A DNA stretch of 64,000 nt from the NCBI RefSeq assembly GCF_029962485.1, contig NZ_CP073638.1, forward strand, positions 1,054,001 to 1,118,000, read 5' to 3'. Below the pieces are notes generated by a model. The model was given only the letters and a program-made list of their open reading frames with translations, searched no databases and was not told the DNA's origin. Source of the stretch: Burkholderia cepacia (GTDB taxonomy: Bacteria; Pseudomonadota; Gammaproteobacteria; Burkholderiales; Burkholderiaceae). The translations under genes were made by a program, and so were the position numbers. Positions 46,054-56,292 of the stretch are shown piece by piece. Each line of letters opens with the position of its first letter. Position 1 is the first letter of the stretch.

Positions 46054-47231
46054 TCGAAGCGGCCCAGTTCGTCGAGGCCGCGCGCGAACGCGGCTTCGAC
46101 TGGTACGCGGGCGTGCCCTGCTCGTACCTGACGCCGTTCATCAACTACGTGCTGCAGGACCCGACGCTGAACTACGTGTCGGCCGCGAACGAAGGCGACG
46201 CGGTCGCGCTGATCGCGGGCGCAACGCTCGGCGGCAAGCGCGGGATCGCGATGATGCAGAACTCGGGGCTCGGCAACGCGGTGAGCCCGCTCACGTCGCT
46301 GACCTGGACGTTCCGCCTGCCGCAACTGCTGATCGTCACGTGGCGCGGCCAGCCGGGCGTCGCCGACGAGCCGCAGCATGCGCTGATGGGCCCGATCACG
46401 CCCGCGATGCTCGACACGATGGAGATCCCGTGGGAGACGTTCCCGACCGATCCCGAACAGGTCGGCCCGGCACTCGACCGCGCGATCGCGCACATGGACG
46501 CGACGGGCCGCCCGTATGCGCTCGTGATGCAGAAAGGCAGCGTCGCGCCGTATGAGCTGAAGGCCAACCCGGCCGCGCAGCCGCGCGCACACGTCGCCGC
46601 GCAAGCGTCGTCGCGTGCCGCATCGGCCGATGCGTGGCCGACCCGCCACGACGCGCTGCAGCGCGTGATCGCGCACACGCCGGTCGATTCGACCATCGTG
46701 CTCGCGTCGACCGGTTTCTGCGGCCGCGAACTCTACGCGATCGACGATCGCCCGAACCAGCTGTACATGGTCGGCTCGATGGGCTGCGTGACGCCGCTCG
46801 CGCTCGGCCTCGCGCTCGCGCGGCCCGACCTGCGCGTGGTGGCCGTCGACGGCGACGGCGCCGCGCTGATGCGCATGGGCGTGTTCGCGACGCTCGGCAC
46901 CTACGGCCCGGCCAACCTCACGCACGTCCTGCTCGACAACGGCGCGCACGAATCGACGGGCGGCCAGGCAACGGTGTCGCAGCATGTGTCGTTCGCCGGT
47001 GTGGCAGCCGCATGCGGTTACGCATCGGCCGTCGAAGGCGATACGCTCGACGTGCTCGATGCGACGCTTGCCGCGTCGGGCGATGGCGCGCAGTTCGTGC
47101 GCATCGCGATCCGCACCGGCGTGCCCGACGGCCTGCCCCGCCCGACCGTTACGCCGGTCGAGGTCAAGAATCGTCTGATGCGGCACATCGGCGCCGCGCA
47201 GACCGAAGCCTACGTTGAAGGAGCCCATTGA
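46050..47231 (+). CDS. aepY: Phosphonopyruvate decarboxylase
   Basis: 393 residues. A ThDP-dependent enzyme with the N-terminal pyrimidine-binding domain ([50 protein letters not shown]) and the C-terminal diphosphate domain with GDG at [18 protein letters not shown] and the distal Asn in [14 protein letters not shown]. It decarboxylates phosphonopyruvate to phosphonoacetaldehyde, which makes PEP mutase run forward. It overlaps the mutase gene by 4 bases and the transaminase gene by one (TGATG). Confidence 0.94.
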   Translation: MIEAAQFVEAARERGFDWYAGVPCSYLTPFINYVLQDPTLNYVSAANEGDAVALIAGATLGGKRGIAMMQNSGLGNAVSPLTSLTWTFRLPQLLIVTWRGQPGVADEPQHALMGPITPAMLDTMEIPWETFPTDPEQVGPALDRAIAHMDATGRPYALVMQKGSVAPYELKANPAAQPRAHVAAQASSRAASADAWPTRHDALQRVIAHTPVDSTIVLASTGFCGRELYAIDDRPNQLYMVGSMGCVTPLALGLALARPDLRVVAVDGDGAALMRMGVFATLGTYGPANLTHVLLDNGAHESTGGQATVSQHVSFAGVAAACGYASAVEGDTLDVLDATLAASGDGAQFVRIAIRTGVPDGLPRPTVTPVEVKNRLMRHIGAAQTEAYVEGAH

Positions 47232-48295
47232 TGCTGCTGCTGAACCCCGGCCCGGTCACGCTCACGGAACGCGTGCGCCGCAGCCTGCTGCAACCCGATC
47301 TGTGCCATCGCGAAAGCGAATTCTTCGACCTGCAGGATGAAGCGCGTGCGCGCCTCGTCGCCGCGTACGAGCTCGATCCGGCGGAATGGACGGCCGTGCT
47401 GATGACGGGCTCGGGCACGGCTGCCGTCGAGAGCATGATTGCGGCACTCGTGCCGCAGGACGGCAAGCTGCTCGTGATCGAGAACGGCGTGTACGGCGAG
47501 CGGATCACGCAGATCGCGACGCAGTACGGGATCGCGCACGACGTGCTGAAACATGAGTGGATGCAGGCGCCCGATCTCGCGCTGATCGCTGCGCGTCTTG
47601 ATGCGGGTGGCTACACGCACGTCGCCGTGATTCATCACGAAACGACGACGGGCCGGCTGAATGATCTCGGCGCGATTGCTGAAGTGTGCCGTTCGCGTGG
47701 CGTGAAGATGCTCGTCGACGGTGTCAGCAGTTTTGGCGCGGAAGCGATCGATTTTGCTGGCGGTGATATCGATGCGGTTGCCGCGACGGCGAACAAGTGC
47801 CTGCACGGTGTGCCGGGCGCGGCGTTCGTGATCGTGCGTCGTAGCGCGCTCGCGAAGGCTGCGAGCCGTACGTACTACCTCGATCTCGGTCGTCTTGCGA
47901 AGCTGCAGGATCAGCGGAATACGCCGTTTACGCCTTCCGTGCATGCGTATTACGCTCTCGTCGAGGCGCTGCGTGAGTTTGATGAGGCTGGCGGCTGGCG
48001 GGCGCGGCATGCGCATTACAAGGCGCTTGCGGATCAGGCGCAGGCAGGGCTCGCTGCGCGCGGGATGCCGCTGGTGCTGCCGGAAGGTGCTTCGTCGGTC
48101 GTGCTGCGCGCGTATCGGCTGCCGCAAGGTGTCACGTACGAAACGCTGCACGACGGGCTGAAGGCGCGCGGCTTCGTGATTTACGCGGGGCAAGGCGGGT
48201 TGTCGAAGGAGCTGTTCCGGATTTCGACGATGGGGGCGATTCAGGCGGCTGATGTTGATCGGTTGCTGGAGGGGTTTACGGCGTTGACGCGGTAA
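47231..48295 (+). CDS. phnW: 2-aminoethylphosphonate:pyruvate transaminase
   Basis: 354 residues from ATG 47231, sharing one base with the previous stop. A class V PLP aminotransferase: LLNPGPVTLTERVRRSLLQPDLCHRESEF at the N-terminus, SSFGAEAIDF, and the PLP lysine in ATANKCLHGVPG are typical of PhnW/AepZ. Here it probably works in the biosynthetic direction, turning phosphonoacetaldehyde into 2-aminoethylphosphonate, since no phosphonatase is present. From about 47560 onward the codons become visibly richer in T at third positions than the rest of the operon. An intrinsic terminator follows. Confidence 0.92.
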   Translation: MLLLNPGPVTLTERVRRSLLQPDLCHRESEFFDLQDEARARLVAAYELDPAEWTAVLMTGSGTAAVESMIAALVPQDGKLLVIENGVYGERITQIATQYGIAHDVLKHEWMQAPDLALIAARLDAGGYTHVAVIHHETTTGRLNDLGAIAEVCRSRGVKMLVDGVSSFGAEAIDFAGGDIDAVAATANKCLHGVPGAAFVIVRRSALAKAASRTYYLDLGRLAKLQDQRNTPFTPSVHAYYALVEALREFDEAGGWRARHAHYKALADQAQAGLAARGMPLVLPEGASSVVLRAYRLPQGVTYETLHDGLKARGFVIYAGQGGLSKELFRISTMGAIQAADVDRLLEGFTALTR

Positions 48296-48320
48296 CCGTT
48301 GGTCGTACCTTTGTCTGTGA

Positions 48321-48347
48321 AAGGCCCTTCTCGCAAGGGCCTTTTTT
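48321..48347 (+). terminator. Rho-independent terminator of the phosphonate operon
   Basis: AAGGCCCTT-CTCGC-AAGGGCCTT followed by a T-tract, 25 bases after the transaminase stop. It closes the operon. Confidence 0.92.
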
Positions 48348-48482
48348 ATTCTTTGCGGATTTCCTGGAAACGCTGGGCGAGGTGTCGGCATTCGTAAGGG
48401 GATACTCGATGACACCGTTCGAATCGTCGACAATCACTTCATGCGCCACAGGAAAATCCTCGTTAGCGCTTCGCCTCCCCCG

Positions 48483-49316
48483 CTATTGCAGAGCTTTACA
48501 TTGATTGATAAAACTCGCGATTACGCTCGTAACCTCCTGTGGCCGTTCGAGCGACGGCAAATGTGCGGTTCCTGAAATCTGGTGAAACGTCCCGCGGGAT
48601 ACGTTAGCCGCAACGTAACGACTTCGCTCCTGAATTCCGGGAAGGTCCAGATCCCCACACATCACCAGCGTCGGTACCAATAGTTCGCGCAACCGTCCGT
48701 AAGCAACCGGTGCATCAGTGTTCGTGCCCGTCGGCGGCAAACCGAGAACAGCAACGTTCATCTCGTCAAACAGTTTGCGAGCTTCACCCGCCACACGTCC
48801 CTCAGGTTGAAACGGACCATCAAGCCAGAGCGTCGCTCGAATCGCGACGACCTCTTCAATATCTTTCCTCGCTTCTGCCGCCGCCAAACGGGTGATCAAA
48901 TCTTCAACCCGCGCTGCATGAGTCATTTTCGGCGCACCTGTCACACTCGGCGCGACAAGAACGAGACCGCGAACATACGACGGATACCGAAGAGCTGCGT
49001 CGAGGGCTATGCCTCCACCTTGAGAGCAGGCAACGAGTATTGCAGGAGATCCACCCGCCACCGATTGGAGAACAGCAATCAAATCTTCAACGGCAGAGTG
49101 GTCCTCTGCCTCGGCAACTGTTTCGCCAAATCCGCGTCGATCATAGGCGATAGCTTGGTTGCCAACGCCGATTTCTCGAATCTGCTGGCCCCACATCCGG
49201 CGATCCGCGACCCGGGCGTGCAAAAATACAATCGGTTCTCCGCTTCCGAAGACTTCCGTGGCCAGCATGGCACGACCTGAAGTGATTAGAAGGCTTTTCA
49301 TCGCGAACCGCCGCAT
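48483..49316 (-). CDS. Alpha/beta hydrolase
   Basis: 277 residues from ATG 49316 (MRRFAMKSLL); ATG 49301 is also possible, and neither has a clear ribosome site. Core: FGSGEPIVFLHARVADRRMWGQQI (oxyanion strand), VACSQGGGIALDAAL (nucleophile Ser in CSQGG), MCGDLDLPG (Asp) and GTAHLPSLERP (His). It resembles 3-oxoadipate enol-lactonase or C-C hydrolase-type proteins, but the substrate is unclear. Codon use is less GC-rich than in neighbouring operons. It is divergent from a halogenase gene across about 540 bp, and both look acquired. Confidence 0.83.
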   Translation of the reverse strand: MRRFAMKSLLITSGRAMLATEVFGSGEPIVFLHARVADRRMWGQQIREIGVGNQAIAYDRRGFGETVAEAEDHSAVEDLIAVLQSVAGGSPAILVACSQGGGIALDAALRYPSYVRGLVLVAPSVTGAPKMTHAARVEDLITRLAAAEARKDIEEVVAIRATLWLDGPFQPEGRVAGEARKLFDEMNVAVLGLPPTGTNTDAPVAYGRLRELLVPTLVMCGDLDLPGIQERSRYVAANVSRGTFHQISGTAHLPSLERPQEVTSVIASFINQCKALQ

Positions 49317-49853
49317 ATTTGAGAATGTGCATGGTACACGCTGTGCTGACTTGGAGTCTTCGCCGCTGAATGGTTGCTTTACGAGAAACCGGGTGACTGA
49401 AAAAGATCGGAGGTCGCCACTCGCATACGTCGGCCGCAGGTCGACCACGGCCGCCCGCGTCGGGCGGCAGTCGGCCAGTTGCGGACGCTGGCCGATGCTG
49501 TCACGCGGACGTTCGAACGACGACGCCGCAGCCAGCAACGGCCACTTGAGCGTCGATCCAGAACGTCTGCTTTTGCTCGCACGCGCACCCATCGCACGAA
49601 CCCGCAGACTGTCCGCGATGGCAAAATGCTGCTATCCGTCACGGCCTGCGGTCGGGAAACAGTCGGACTGCTTCCAATTGCGTCGATCAGGAACAAAAAT
49701 TCCTGAGTCGGGCCTCTGAATCTCCTTGCGCCCCGTCAGTGGATTTCAGGCCTCGTGCAGGCAAGCACCTCGTAACATCACGATGATCCCCAAAATCAGC
49801 CATAGCATTGTTGCTTTGGTCCACGAATACGCCCTTTTTTGGCAGCCAGCGCA
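49317..49853. other. Intergenic region of the lower-GC island
   Basis: Over 500 bases between the divergent hydrolase and halogenase genes. The reading frames present are not protein-like. The segment 49420-49700 looks like decayed sequence, but I cannot identify its origin. Promoters for both genes should lie here; none is obvious. Confidence 0.5.
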
Positions 49854-51152
49854 ATGAACTCATTGGAACGCGATTCGAACCGACCTGACGTGCTGATTAT
49901 CGGCGGCGGGCCCGCCGGTGCGACGGCGGCGGCCTTCCTGGCGATGAAAGGACGCGACGTTGTGCTCGTGGAGAAGGAAGCGCATCCGCGCTTCCATATC
50001 GGCGAAAGCCTGCTACCACGTAACCTCGACATTTTCGAACGGCTCGGCGTTCTGGATCAGGTACGAGAGATCGGTGTCCATAAGCCGGGTGCAGAGTTCG
50101 TCTCGGACCGTACGGGTCGCAGCTGCGCGTTTCCGTTCGAAAACGCACTGAATCGAGACCGTACGCACGCCTGGCAAGTACCGCGTGCGGACCTTGATGC
50201 CTTGTTGTTCAGACAGGCAGTCGCGTGCGGGGCTGATTGTTTCGAGCGTACTCGTGTGACGCAGGTCAAGCTGGACGATGCCGGCGGACGTCACGTCGTG
50301 TCCGCGCAGGACGAATCGGGCGGCACCCGCGAATGGCATCCGCGCTACGTGCTCGACGCTTCGGGCCGCGATACGTTTCTCGCGTCGCGGATGAAGGTCA
50401 AGACCTCGAACAAGTACAACAACACGGCGGCCGTTTATGCGCATTTCACTGGTGTAGAGCGTCGAGAAGGCGAACTCGCGGGCTACATCAGCATTCATCT
50501 TGCGGAGGATGGCTGGTTTTGGCTGATCCCGCTACCCGGTGACACAATGAGTATTGGCTTTGTCGGCAATCAATCGGCGTGGAAAGCGCGCAAGGGAACG
50601 CCGACCGAACTGCTAACCGAGCGTATCGCTTCGAGCCCGACCGTCGCGGCTCGCGCGCAAGGCGCACAGCGCGTATCGGACGTCTACAGCACGGCCAATT
50701 ACAGCTATCGCGCGCGAGAGGGCAACGGTAACGGGTTTCTGATGATCGGCGATGCCTACGGATTCGTTGATCCGATGTTCTCGACAGGCGTATTGATGGC
50801 GATGATTGGTGGAGAACTCGGCGCGGAGGCCGCCCACGTTTGGCTCGACGATCCGGCACGAGGAACAAAGCTTGCACAGGCAGCCAACCAAGAGCTGTCA
50901 GAGGCGATGGATCGGATCAGTTGGCTGATCTATCGAGTGAACGATCCCGTCATGCGTACGCTTTTCATGGCTCCGTCCAATCGCCTGTGGATGCGAGACG
51001 GCATCGTCAATCTGCTAGCAGGAAATCTTCGGGGGAGCTGGCGCGCCGCACTCCCGGTGATGTGCTTCAAGGTCGTATATCACGTGCTCTCGGCACTGCA
51101 CCGCCGTGGAATCGAGATTTCGCTGCCGGAGATGCCCGCGCCTGGAGCCTGA
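49854..51152 (+). CDS. Flavin-dependent halogenase
   Basis: 432 residues from ATG 49854 (a TTG at 49839 is the alternative). GxGxxG-type FAD motif at 17-22 (GGGPAG); GESLLPRNL at 50-58; Lys77 in HKPGAEF, at the place of the catalytic lysine; the halogenase-specific WxWxIP as WFWLIP (221-226); and FxxPxxSxG as FVDPMFSTG (304-312). This set marks carrier-protein- or free-substrate halogenases of the PltA/CmlS type. It needs a separate flavin reductase, not seen here. The only nearby partner is the alpha/beta hydrolase. Base composition is lower in GC than the surroundings, suggesting transfer. Confidence 0.85.
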   Translation: MNSLERDSNRPDVLIIGGGPAGATAAAFLAMKGRDVVLVEKEAHPRFHIGESLLPRNLDIFERLGVLDQVREIGVHKPGAEFVSDRTGRSCAFPFENALNRDRTHAWQVPRADLDALLFRQAVACGADCFERTRVTQVKLDDAGGRHVVSAQDESGGTREWHPRYVLDASGRDTFLASRMKVKTSNKYNNTAAVYAHFTGVERREGELAGYISIHLAEDGWFWLIPLPGDTMSIGFVGNQSAWKARKGTPTELLTERIASSPTVAARAQGAQRVSDVYSTANYSYRAREGNGNGFLMIGDAYGFVDPMFSTGVLMAMIGGELGAEAAHVWLDDPARGTKLAQAANQELSEAMDRISWLIYRVNDPVMRTLFMAPSNRLWMRDGIVNLLAGNLRGSWRAALPVMCFKVVYHVLSALHRRGIEISLPEMPAPGA

Positions 51153-51474
51153 TCGGCCTGGCTACCCGGACCCGCTCGGTAGCGACCGCTTGCCGATTGC
51201 GCATCGGACATTGCCGAAGGCATTGGTGACGGACCGCAATGAGTCGGGGATGTGAGTTCGTCGATGCAGAAAGCTGACGTTCGGTTGCTCGACGCCGACG
51301 CTGTCAGCAATCCGCCACATTGCCGACGTAGAACCCAGCCCGCCCCAATGTCGGCAACAGCCGACGACCCGTCGGCCACCAATCAAAATCCGATGACCGT
51401 TGTGCGCCGGGACCCGCCGTGCGACGCGCCAGTGAAGGGCCGAGAAGGGTCGGTACTCGACATCCACGGCATCA
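51153..51474. other. Intergenic region after the halogenase gene
   Basis: About 320 bases with no recognisable gene; the short frames here are not protein-like. It probably marks the right flank of the lower-GC island. The promoter of the next gene should lie at its end, but I cannot point to one. Confidence 0.5.
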
Positions 51475-52311
51475 ATGAAGAACCTTTTGACTATGAGAAT
51501 CCTTCGTTTCGCCCCGCTGCTGGCGCTCGCCGCCGCCTCCGCCGTTCAGGCTGCCGACAACCAGCCTTGCGGCGACGATACCGTCACGGCCATCGCCCGC
51601 TGGGCCGGCATCGCCAGCGCACGGATCGCCACACGTGACGCGGACCGGCTCGTCGTCGCGGCGGCATGCAAGGTCATGCCGAATGCGCCCGAAACGACGA
51701 TCGCGGCCGTTGCATTCGACTCGCTTCCCAAAAGCAAGAACCCGGACGAAAGCAATAAGCTGCAGGTCGTCGCGCTCGTTGAAGGCGGCAAGGTCTTGGC
51801 GGCCGAAAAATCGGTAATCGAGGAAGATGCCGCGACGGAGATCGGCGAGAACAGCTATCGCATCGATACGGCGCCCTACCGGCTGTCGCCTGACGTGCGC
51901 GCATTCGGCGTCGTATTCACGAGCAGCGCACGCGGCGCGAGCTGCCCCGATGCAGACGCCAGCGAAGAGCTGACGCTGTGGGTGCGCGACGGTAACCGCA
52001 TCCGTCCGGTGTTCGGCACCAATCTCTACGGATGGGTCAGTGTCGAAGGCGAAGCCTGCGGCCCCGGCGTCGGCGACGCGAGCAGTGAAGATGCACGCAT
52101 GACGATCGCCGTCGAGAAAACATCGAGCCACGGCTTCGCAGACCTGTCGATCACCGCACACATCACCAAGTCGCAGCGCAAGGACCGTGAATACTCGGAT
52201 ACGGGTAAGCGCACCGCACGGGCGATCGTCCACTACGACGGCAAAACGTACGGGATCGATATGTTCCGGAACTTCTGGTATTCGCCTGCCGCGATGAAGC
52301 GCTTCAAGTAA
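51475..52311 (+). CDS. Periplasmic protein of unknown function
   Basis: 278 residues from ATG 51475; ATG 51493 would give the cleaner signal peptide MRILRFAPLLALAAASAVQA. The mature part has a DUF-like mixed fold (CGDDTVTAIARWAG ... VVAAACKVMPNAP ... FGVVFTSSARGASCP ... GTNLYGWVSVEGEACGPG) with four cysteines that could form two disulfides. It contains KSQRKDREYSDTGKRTARAIVHYDG near the end. I do not recognise the family. It is a single gene with no operon partners. Confidence 0.72.
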   Translation: MKNLLTMRILRFAPLLALAAASAVQAADNQPCGDDTVTAIARWAGIASARIATRDADRLVVAAACKVMPNAPETTIAAVAFDSLPKSKNPDESNKLQVVALVEGGKVLAAEKSVIEEDAATEIGENSYRIDTAPYRLSPDVRAFGVVFTSSARGASCPDADASEELTLWVRDGNRIRPVFGTNLYGWVSVEGEACGPGVGDASSEDARMTIAVEKTSSHGFADLSITAHITKSQRKDREYSDTGKRTARAIVHYDGKTYGIDMFRNFWYSPAAMKRFK

Positions 52312-52334
52312 AACCACGGCGGGCCGCCACCCGC

Positions 52335-53486
52335 CTACTCCGCCACCTTCGCCCCGATCGCCTCGCCCGACGCCGGGATCCGCCGCGCGTCCTCGCGCCC
52401 CCGCCGCATCTCACGCACCGTATACCGATCCTTCAACCGCAGGAACGGCTTCTCCACGAGGAAGTAACTAGCCGTCGCCGCCATCAGCGCCCACACGATC
52501 CCAAGCGGAAACGCGTGCGCAACCGGCAGATCCGGGTTCGCAAACGGCTGCTGCCACAGATACAGGCTGAACGAGATCGTGCCGATGAACACGACCGGCC
52601 GTGCGCGCAGCCAGCGCGCACACCAGAACTCGTCGCGGAAATTCAGCACGACTATCACGATCGCGATCAGCGCGGCTTCGAGCGTCACGCCGTACGTCGC
52701 ATTCCAGAAGCCGCCGAGCCGGTGTTCGGCGAGCGGCATGCCGAGCAGCACGACGAAGACGATCGCCGTCACGATGCGCGCCTCGCCCCTCCACGAGCCG
52801 ATCCACGCTTCGAGCCGTTCGCGGTTGAGCGATGCATAACAACCAATCAGGATCGGGTCGACACCGGTGTGGAGCATCATCCCGAGCTGCCCGCGCAGCG
52901 CTGGCGCAACGAAATACGTGACAGCGCGCACCAGCGGCACGATCAGGATCAGCGCGGCCAGCCAGCGCGTGCCGGCGCGCCGCATGCCGAACACGAACAG
53001 CAGCGGCCAGAACCAGTAGAACTGTTCCTCGAGCGCGAGCGACCAGAAATGGCCGAGGTACCACGCACCGTCCGGATGCAGCGTGTTGTCGGCGGTCAGC
53101 CCGAACCAGGCCGAGTAATTCCACAGGTGCAGCGCGGCATACAGCCACTGCCGGCGGTCGACGTCGAACCAGCCGGCGAACGCGACGATCGCAACGGCCG
53201 CGAGATAGACATAGCAGGCCGGCCAGATCCGCAGCGCGCGGCGCACGTAGAACGACGTCAGCGCGATCCCGCCGGTGCGCGCGAACTCGGCGCGCAGCAC
53301 GTTGGTGATCAGAAAGCCGCTCAGGACGAAGAAGATCAGCACGCCGAGCCGGCCGTCGGCGATCAGCCGCAACGGCGCGTACCAGCCCGTGTAGCCGCCC
53401 GGCAGCACATGTTCAGCGTGTCCGATCACCACCATCGCGACCGCGACGGCGCGCAACCCGGTCAACTGCGTGACGCGATGGTTCAT
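52335..53486 (-). CDS. Acyltransferase 3 family membrane protein (OafA/YrhL-like)
   Basis: 383 residues from ATG 53486 (MNHRVTQLTGLRAVAVAMVVIGHAEHVLPGG), with about ten transmembrane segments. The family's motif region TGLRAVAV near the start with its His, FFVLSGFLIT and R-R-ALRIWPACYV are all present, as is LWNYSAWFGL...GHFWSLALEEQFYWFWPLL. Such proteins transfer acetyl or other acyl groups to surface polysaccharides or natural products. No SGNH domain is attached. The acceptor is unknown. Upstream DNA is AT-rich and probably holds its promoter. Confidence 0.87.
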   Translation of the reverse strand: MNHRVTQLTGLRAVAVAMVVIGHAEHVLPGGYTGWYAPLRLIADGRLGVLIFFVLSGFLITNVLRAEFARTGGIALTSFYVRRALRIWPACYVYLAAVAIVAFAGWFDVDRRQWLYAALHLWNYSAWFGLTADNTLHPDGAWYLGHFWSLALEEQFYWFWPLLFVFGMRRAGTRWLAALILIVPLVRAVTYFVAPALRGQLGMMLHTGVDPILIGCYASLNRERLEAWIGSWRGEARIVTAIVFVVLLGMPLAEHRLGGFWNATYGVTLEAALIAIVIVVLNFRDEFWCARWLRARPVVFIGTISFSLYLWQQPFANPDLPVAHAFPLGIVWALMAATASYFLVEKPFLRLKDRYTVREMRRGREDARRIPASGEAIGAKVAE

Positions 53487-54736
<1,250 letters not shown>

Positions 54737-54797
54737 TCGATGCAATGCAACGCGGTGCGTGCGGCCGTGCCTGCCGGCACGCGTACGCACCGCCCGG

Positions 54798-55070
54798 TCA
54801 AAGTGCGGCCTCGACGATCGTCCTGTCGCTAATCGCCCGCTCGACGAGCTGCTCGTCACCGACCTTGCGGATCGCGTCATCGAGCAGCCCTTCCGGCTCT
54901 TCGGTCGCGACCTTCAGCAAGCCCGACAGCCCGCGCGCGTCGAGCACCACCAGCGTCTCCATCGAATCCGCGCGGCTCACGAGCACGCGGCGCAGCGCCG
55001 GCCCAGCGCCGAAGCTCGCGCAGAGCGCAATCGTCTCGCTGCCGAGCATGTAGTCGAAGTGCTTGATCAT
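54798..55070 (-). CDS. Small protein of unknown function
   Basis: 90 residues from ATG 55070 (MIKHFDYMLGSETIALCASFGAGPALRRVLVSRADSMETLVV). It has no signal peptide and looks like a small alpha/beta protein with an acidic middle (ATEEPEGLLDDAIRKVGDEQLVERA). I cannot place it in a family. It is convergent with pip and upstream of, but on the same strand as, the transglutaminase array, with 130 bp of spacing. Confidence 0.6.
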   Translation of the reverse strand: MIKHFDYMLGSETIALCASFGAGPALRRVLVSRADSMETLVVLDARGLSGLLKVATEEPEGLLDDAIRKVGDEQLVERAISDRTIVEAAL

Positions 55071-55248
55071 GGTCTGCCGCCGTTGCAAAAATGGCGACGC
55101 GCGACGGCGCGGCGCCGTGACGTCGACGCACCCGCGCGTGCCGCCGGCGCGCCGGACACTGGTCCGGACCGTTCGCCGGCATCACCATGCTAGGCGTGCA
55201 GTATTAACGAAGACTTAAACGGGAAATCGCCCGCACGGGCGGCACGCG

Positions 55249-56292
55249 TTACGGCACGTCGAGCGGCTCGACCGTCACGCCGACCTTCAGCTCCTGGTCC
55301 GCGCCGCCGCCGCGAATCACGCCGCGCAACGGCGTCACATCGGCATAGTCGCGACCGATCGACAGCATCACGTAGTCGTCGCCCGGCGCGCGATCGTTGG
55401 TCGGATCGAGCTGCAGCCAGCCGTTGTCCTCGGGCCATGCCGGGTCGTACACCTCGACCCACGCATGCGACGCATCGGCGCCGATCAGCCGTGGCTGACC
55501 GGGCGGCGGCTGCGTGAGCAGGTAGCCGCTCACGTAACGCGCGGCCAGCCCGAGCGAACGCAACGCGCCGATCATCACGTGCGCGAAATCCTGGCAGACG
55601 CCCTTGCGCAATCGCAGCGCATCGAGCGCCGACGTCGTGATGTCGGTGCTGTTCGGCGTGTACGCGAAGTCGGCGTGCACGCGCCGCATCAGGTCCCAGG
55701 CGGCCTGCACGAGCGGACGTTGCGGCGTGAAGCTCGCGGCCGCATACGCGGCGAGTTCGGGATCGCACGCGACGTGCGGCGACGCGAACACGAATTCGCT
55801 CGCCGCGTCGTACGGCTGCCCCGCGCGGAACCGCAAGCGGTCGCGCACGGCTTCCCATGCAGTCGCACGTTTTGCATCGGGATTCGCGATCGCAGGCGGT
55901 GACTCGCCGCGCGCGCCGAGCGACCACACGGGCGGCGTCACGCGCACCGTGCTGCGGCTGCGCACGAGCAGCGCGTCGTGCGGCTGGTTCAGCGCGAACG
56001 ACGCGCGCGCATTGCCGAATGCGTCGATCTCCGTGCCGACCGATTCCGGTGCGGGCTCGATGTCGAGCGAGAACGACAGCACTTGCTGGCGCGGCGTCAC
56101 GAGCGGTTGCAGGCGCGCCTGGTGCTGCGCGGATTCGACACGCGCCGCATACCGGTATTCGGTATCGTGCGTGACGCGCAGCAACCGGCCCGGTGCAACG
56201 GCCGCCGGTGCGGCCGGTGCGCTTGGTGTCGCTGCCGGTCGTGCATTGCCCGCGCCAGACGGCGCCTTTACCGCGCCTTTCGTCGTCACCAT
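55249..56292 (-). CDS. Transglutaminase-like protein
   Basis: 347 residues: an Ala/Pro-rich lead of ~35 residues, a Bact_transglu_N domain (LLRVTHDTEYRYAARVESAQHQARLQP), then a transglutaminase-like core with the catalytic triad C233 (KGVCQDFAHV), H277 (ASHAWVEVYDP) and D297 (LQLDPTND). It overlaps the ATP-grasp/alpha-E gene by 7 bases and is the last gene of the array. The partner genes point to amide-bond chemistry on a peptide, but no substrate is known. Confidence 0.87.
   Translation of the reverse strand: MVTTKGAVKAPSGAGNARPAATPSAPAAPAAVAPGRLLRVTHDTEYRYAARVESAQHQARLQPLVTPRQQVLSFSLDIEPAPESVGTEIDAFGNARASFALNQPHDALLVRSRSTVRVTPPVWSLGARGESPPAIANPDAKRATAWEAVRDRLRFRAGQPYDAASEFVFASPHVACDPELAAYAAASFTPQRPLVQAAWDLMRRVHADFAYTPNSTDITTSALDALRLRKGVCQDFAHVMIGALRSLGLAARYVSGYLLTQPPPGQPRLIGADASHAWVEVYDPAWPEDNGWLQLDPTNDRAPGDDYVMLSIGRDYADVTPLRGVIRGGGADQELKVGVTVEPLDVP

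Noticed and set aside
49380..49710. Possible mobile-element remnant in the lower-GC island
   Set aside because: No inverted repeats, transposase fragments or target duplications can be recognised; only decayed-looking sequence.
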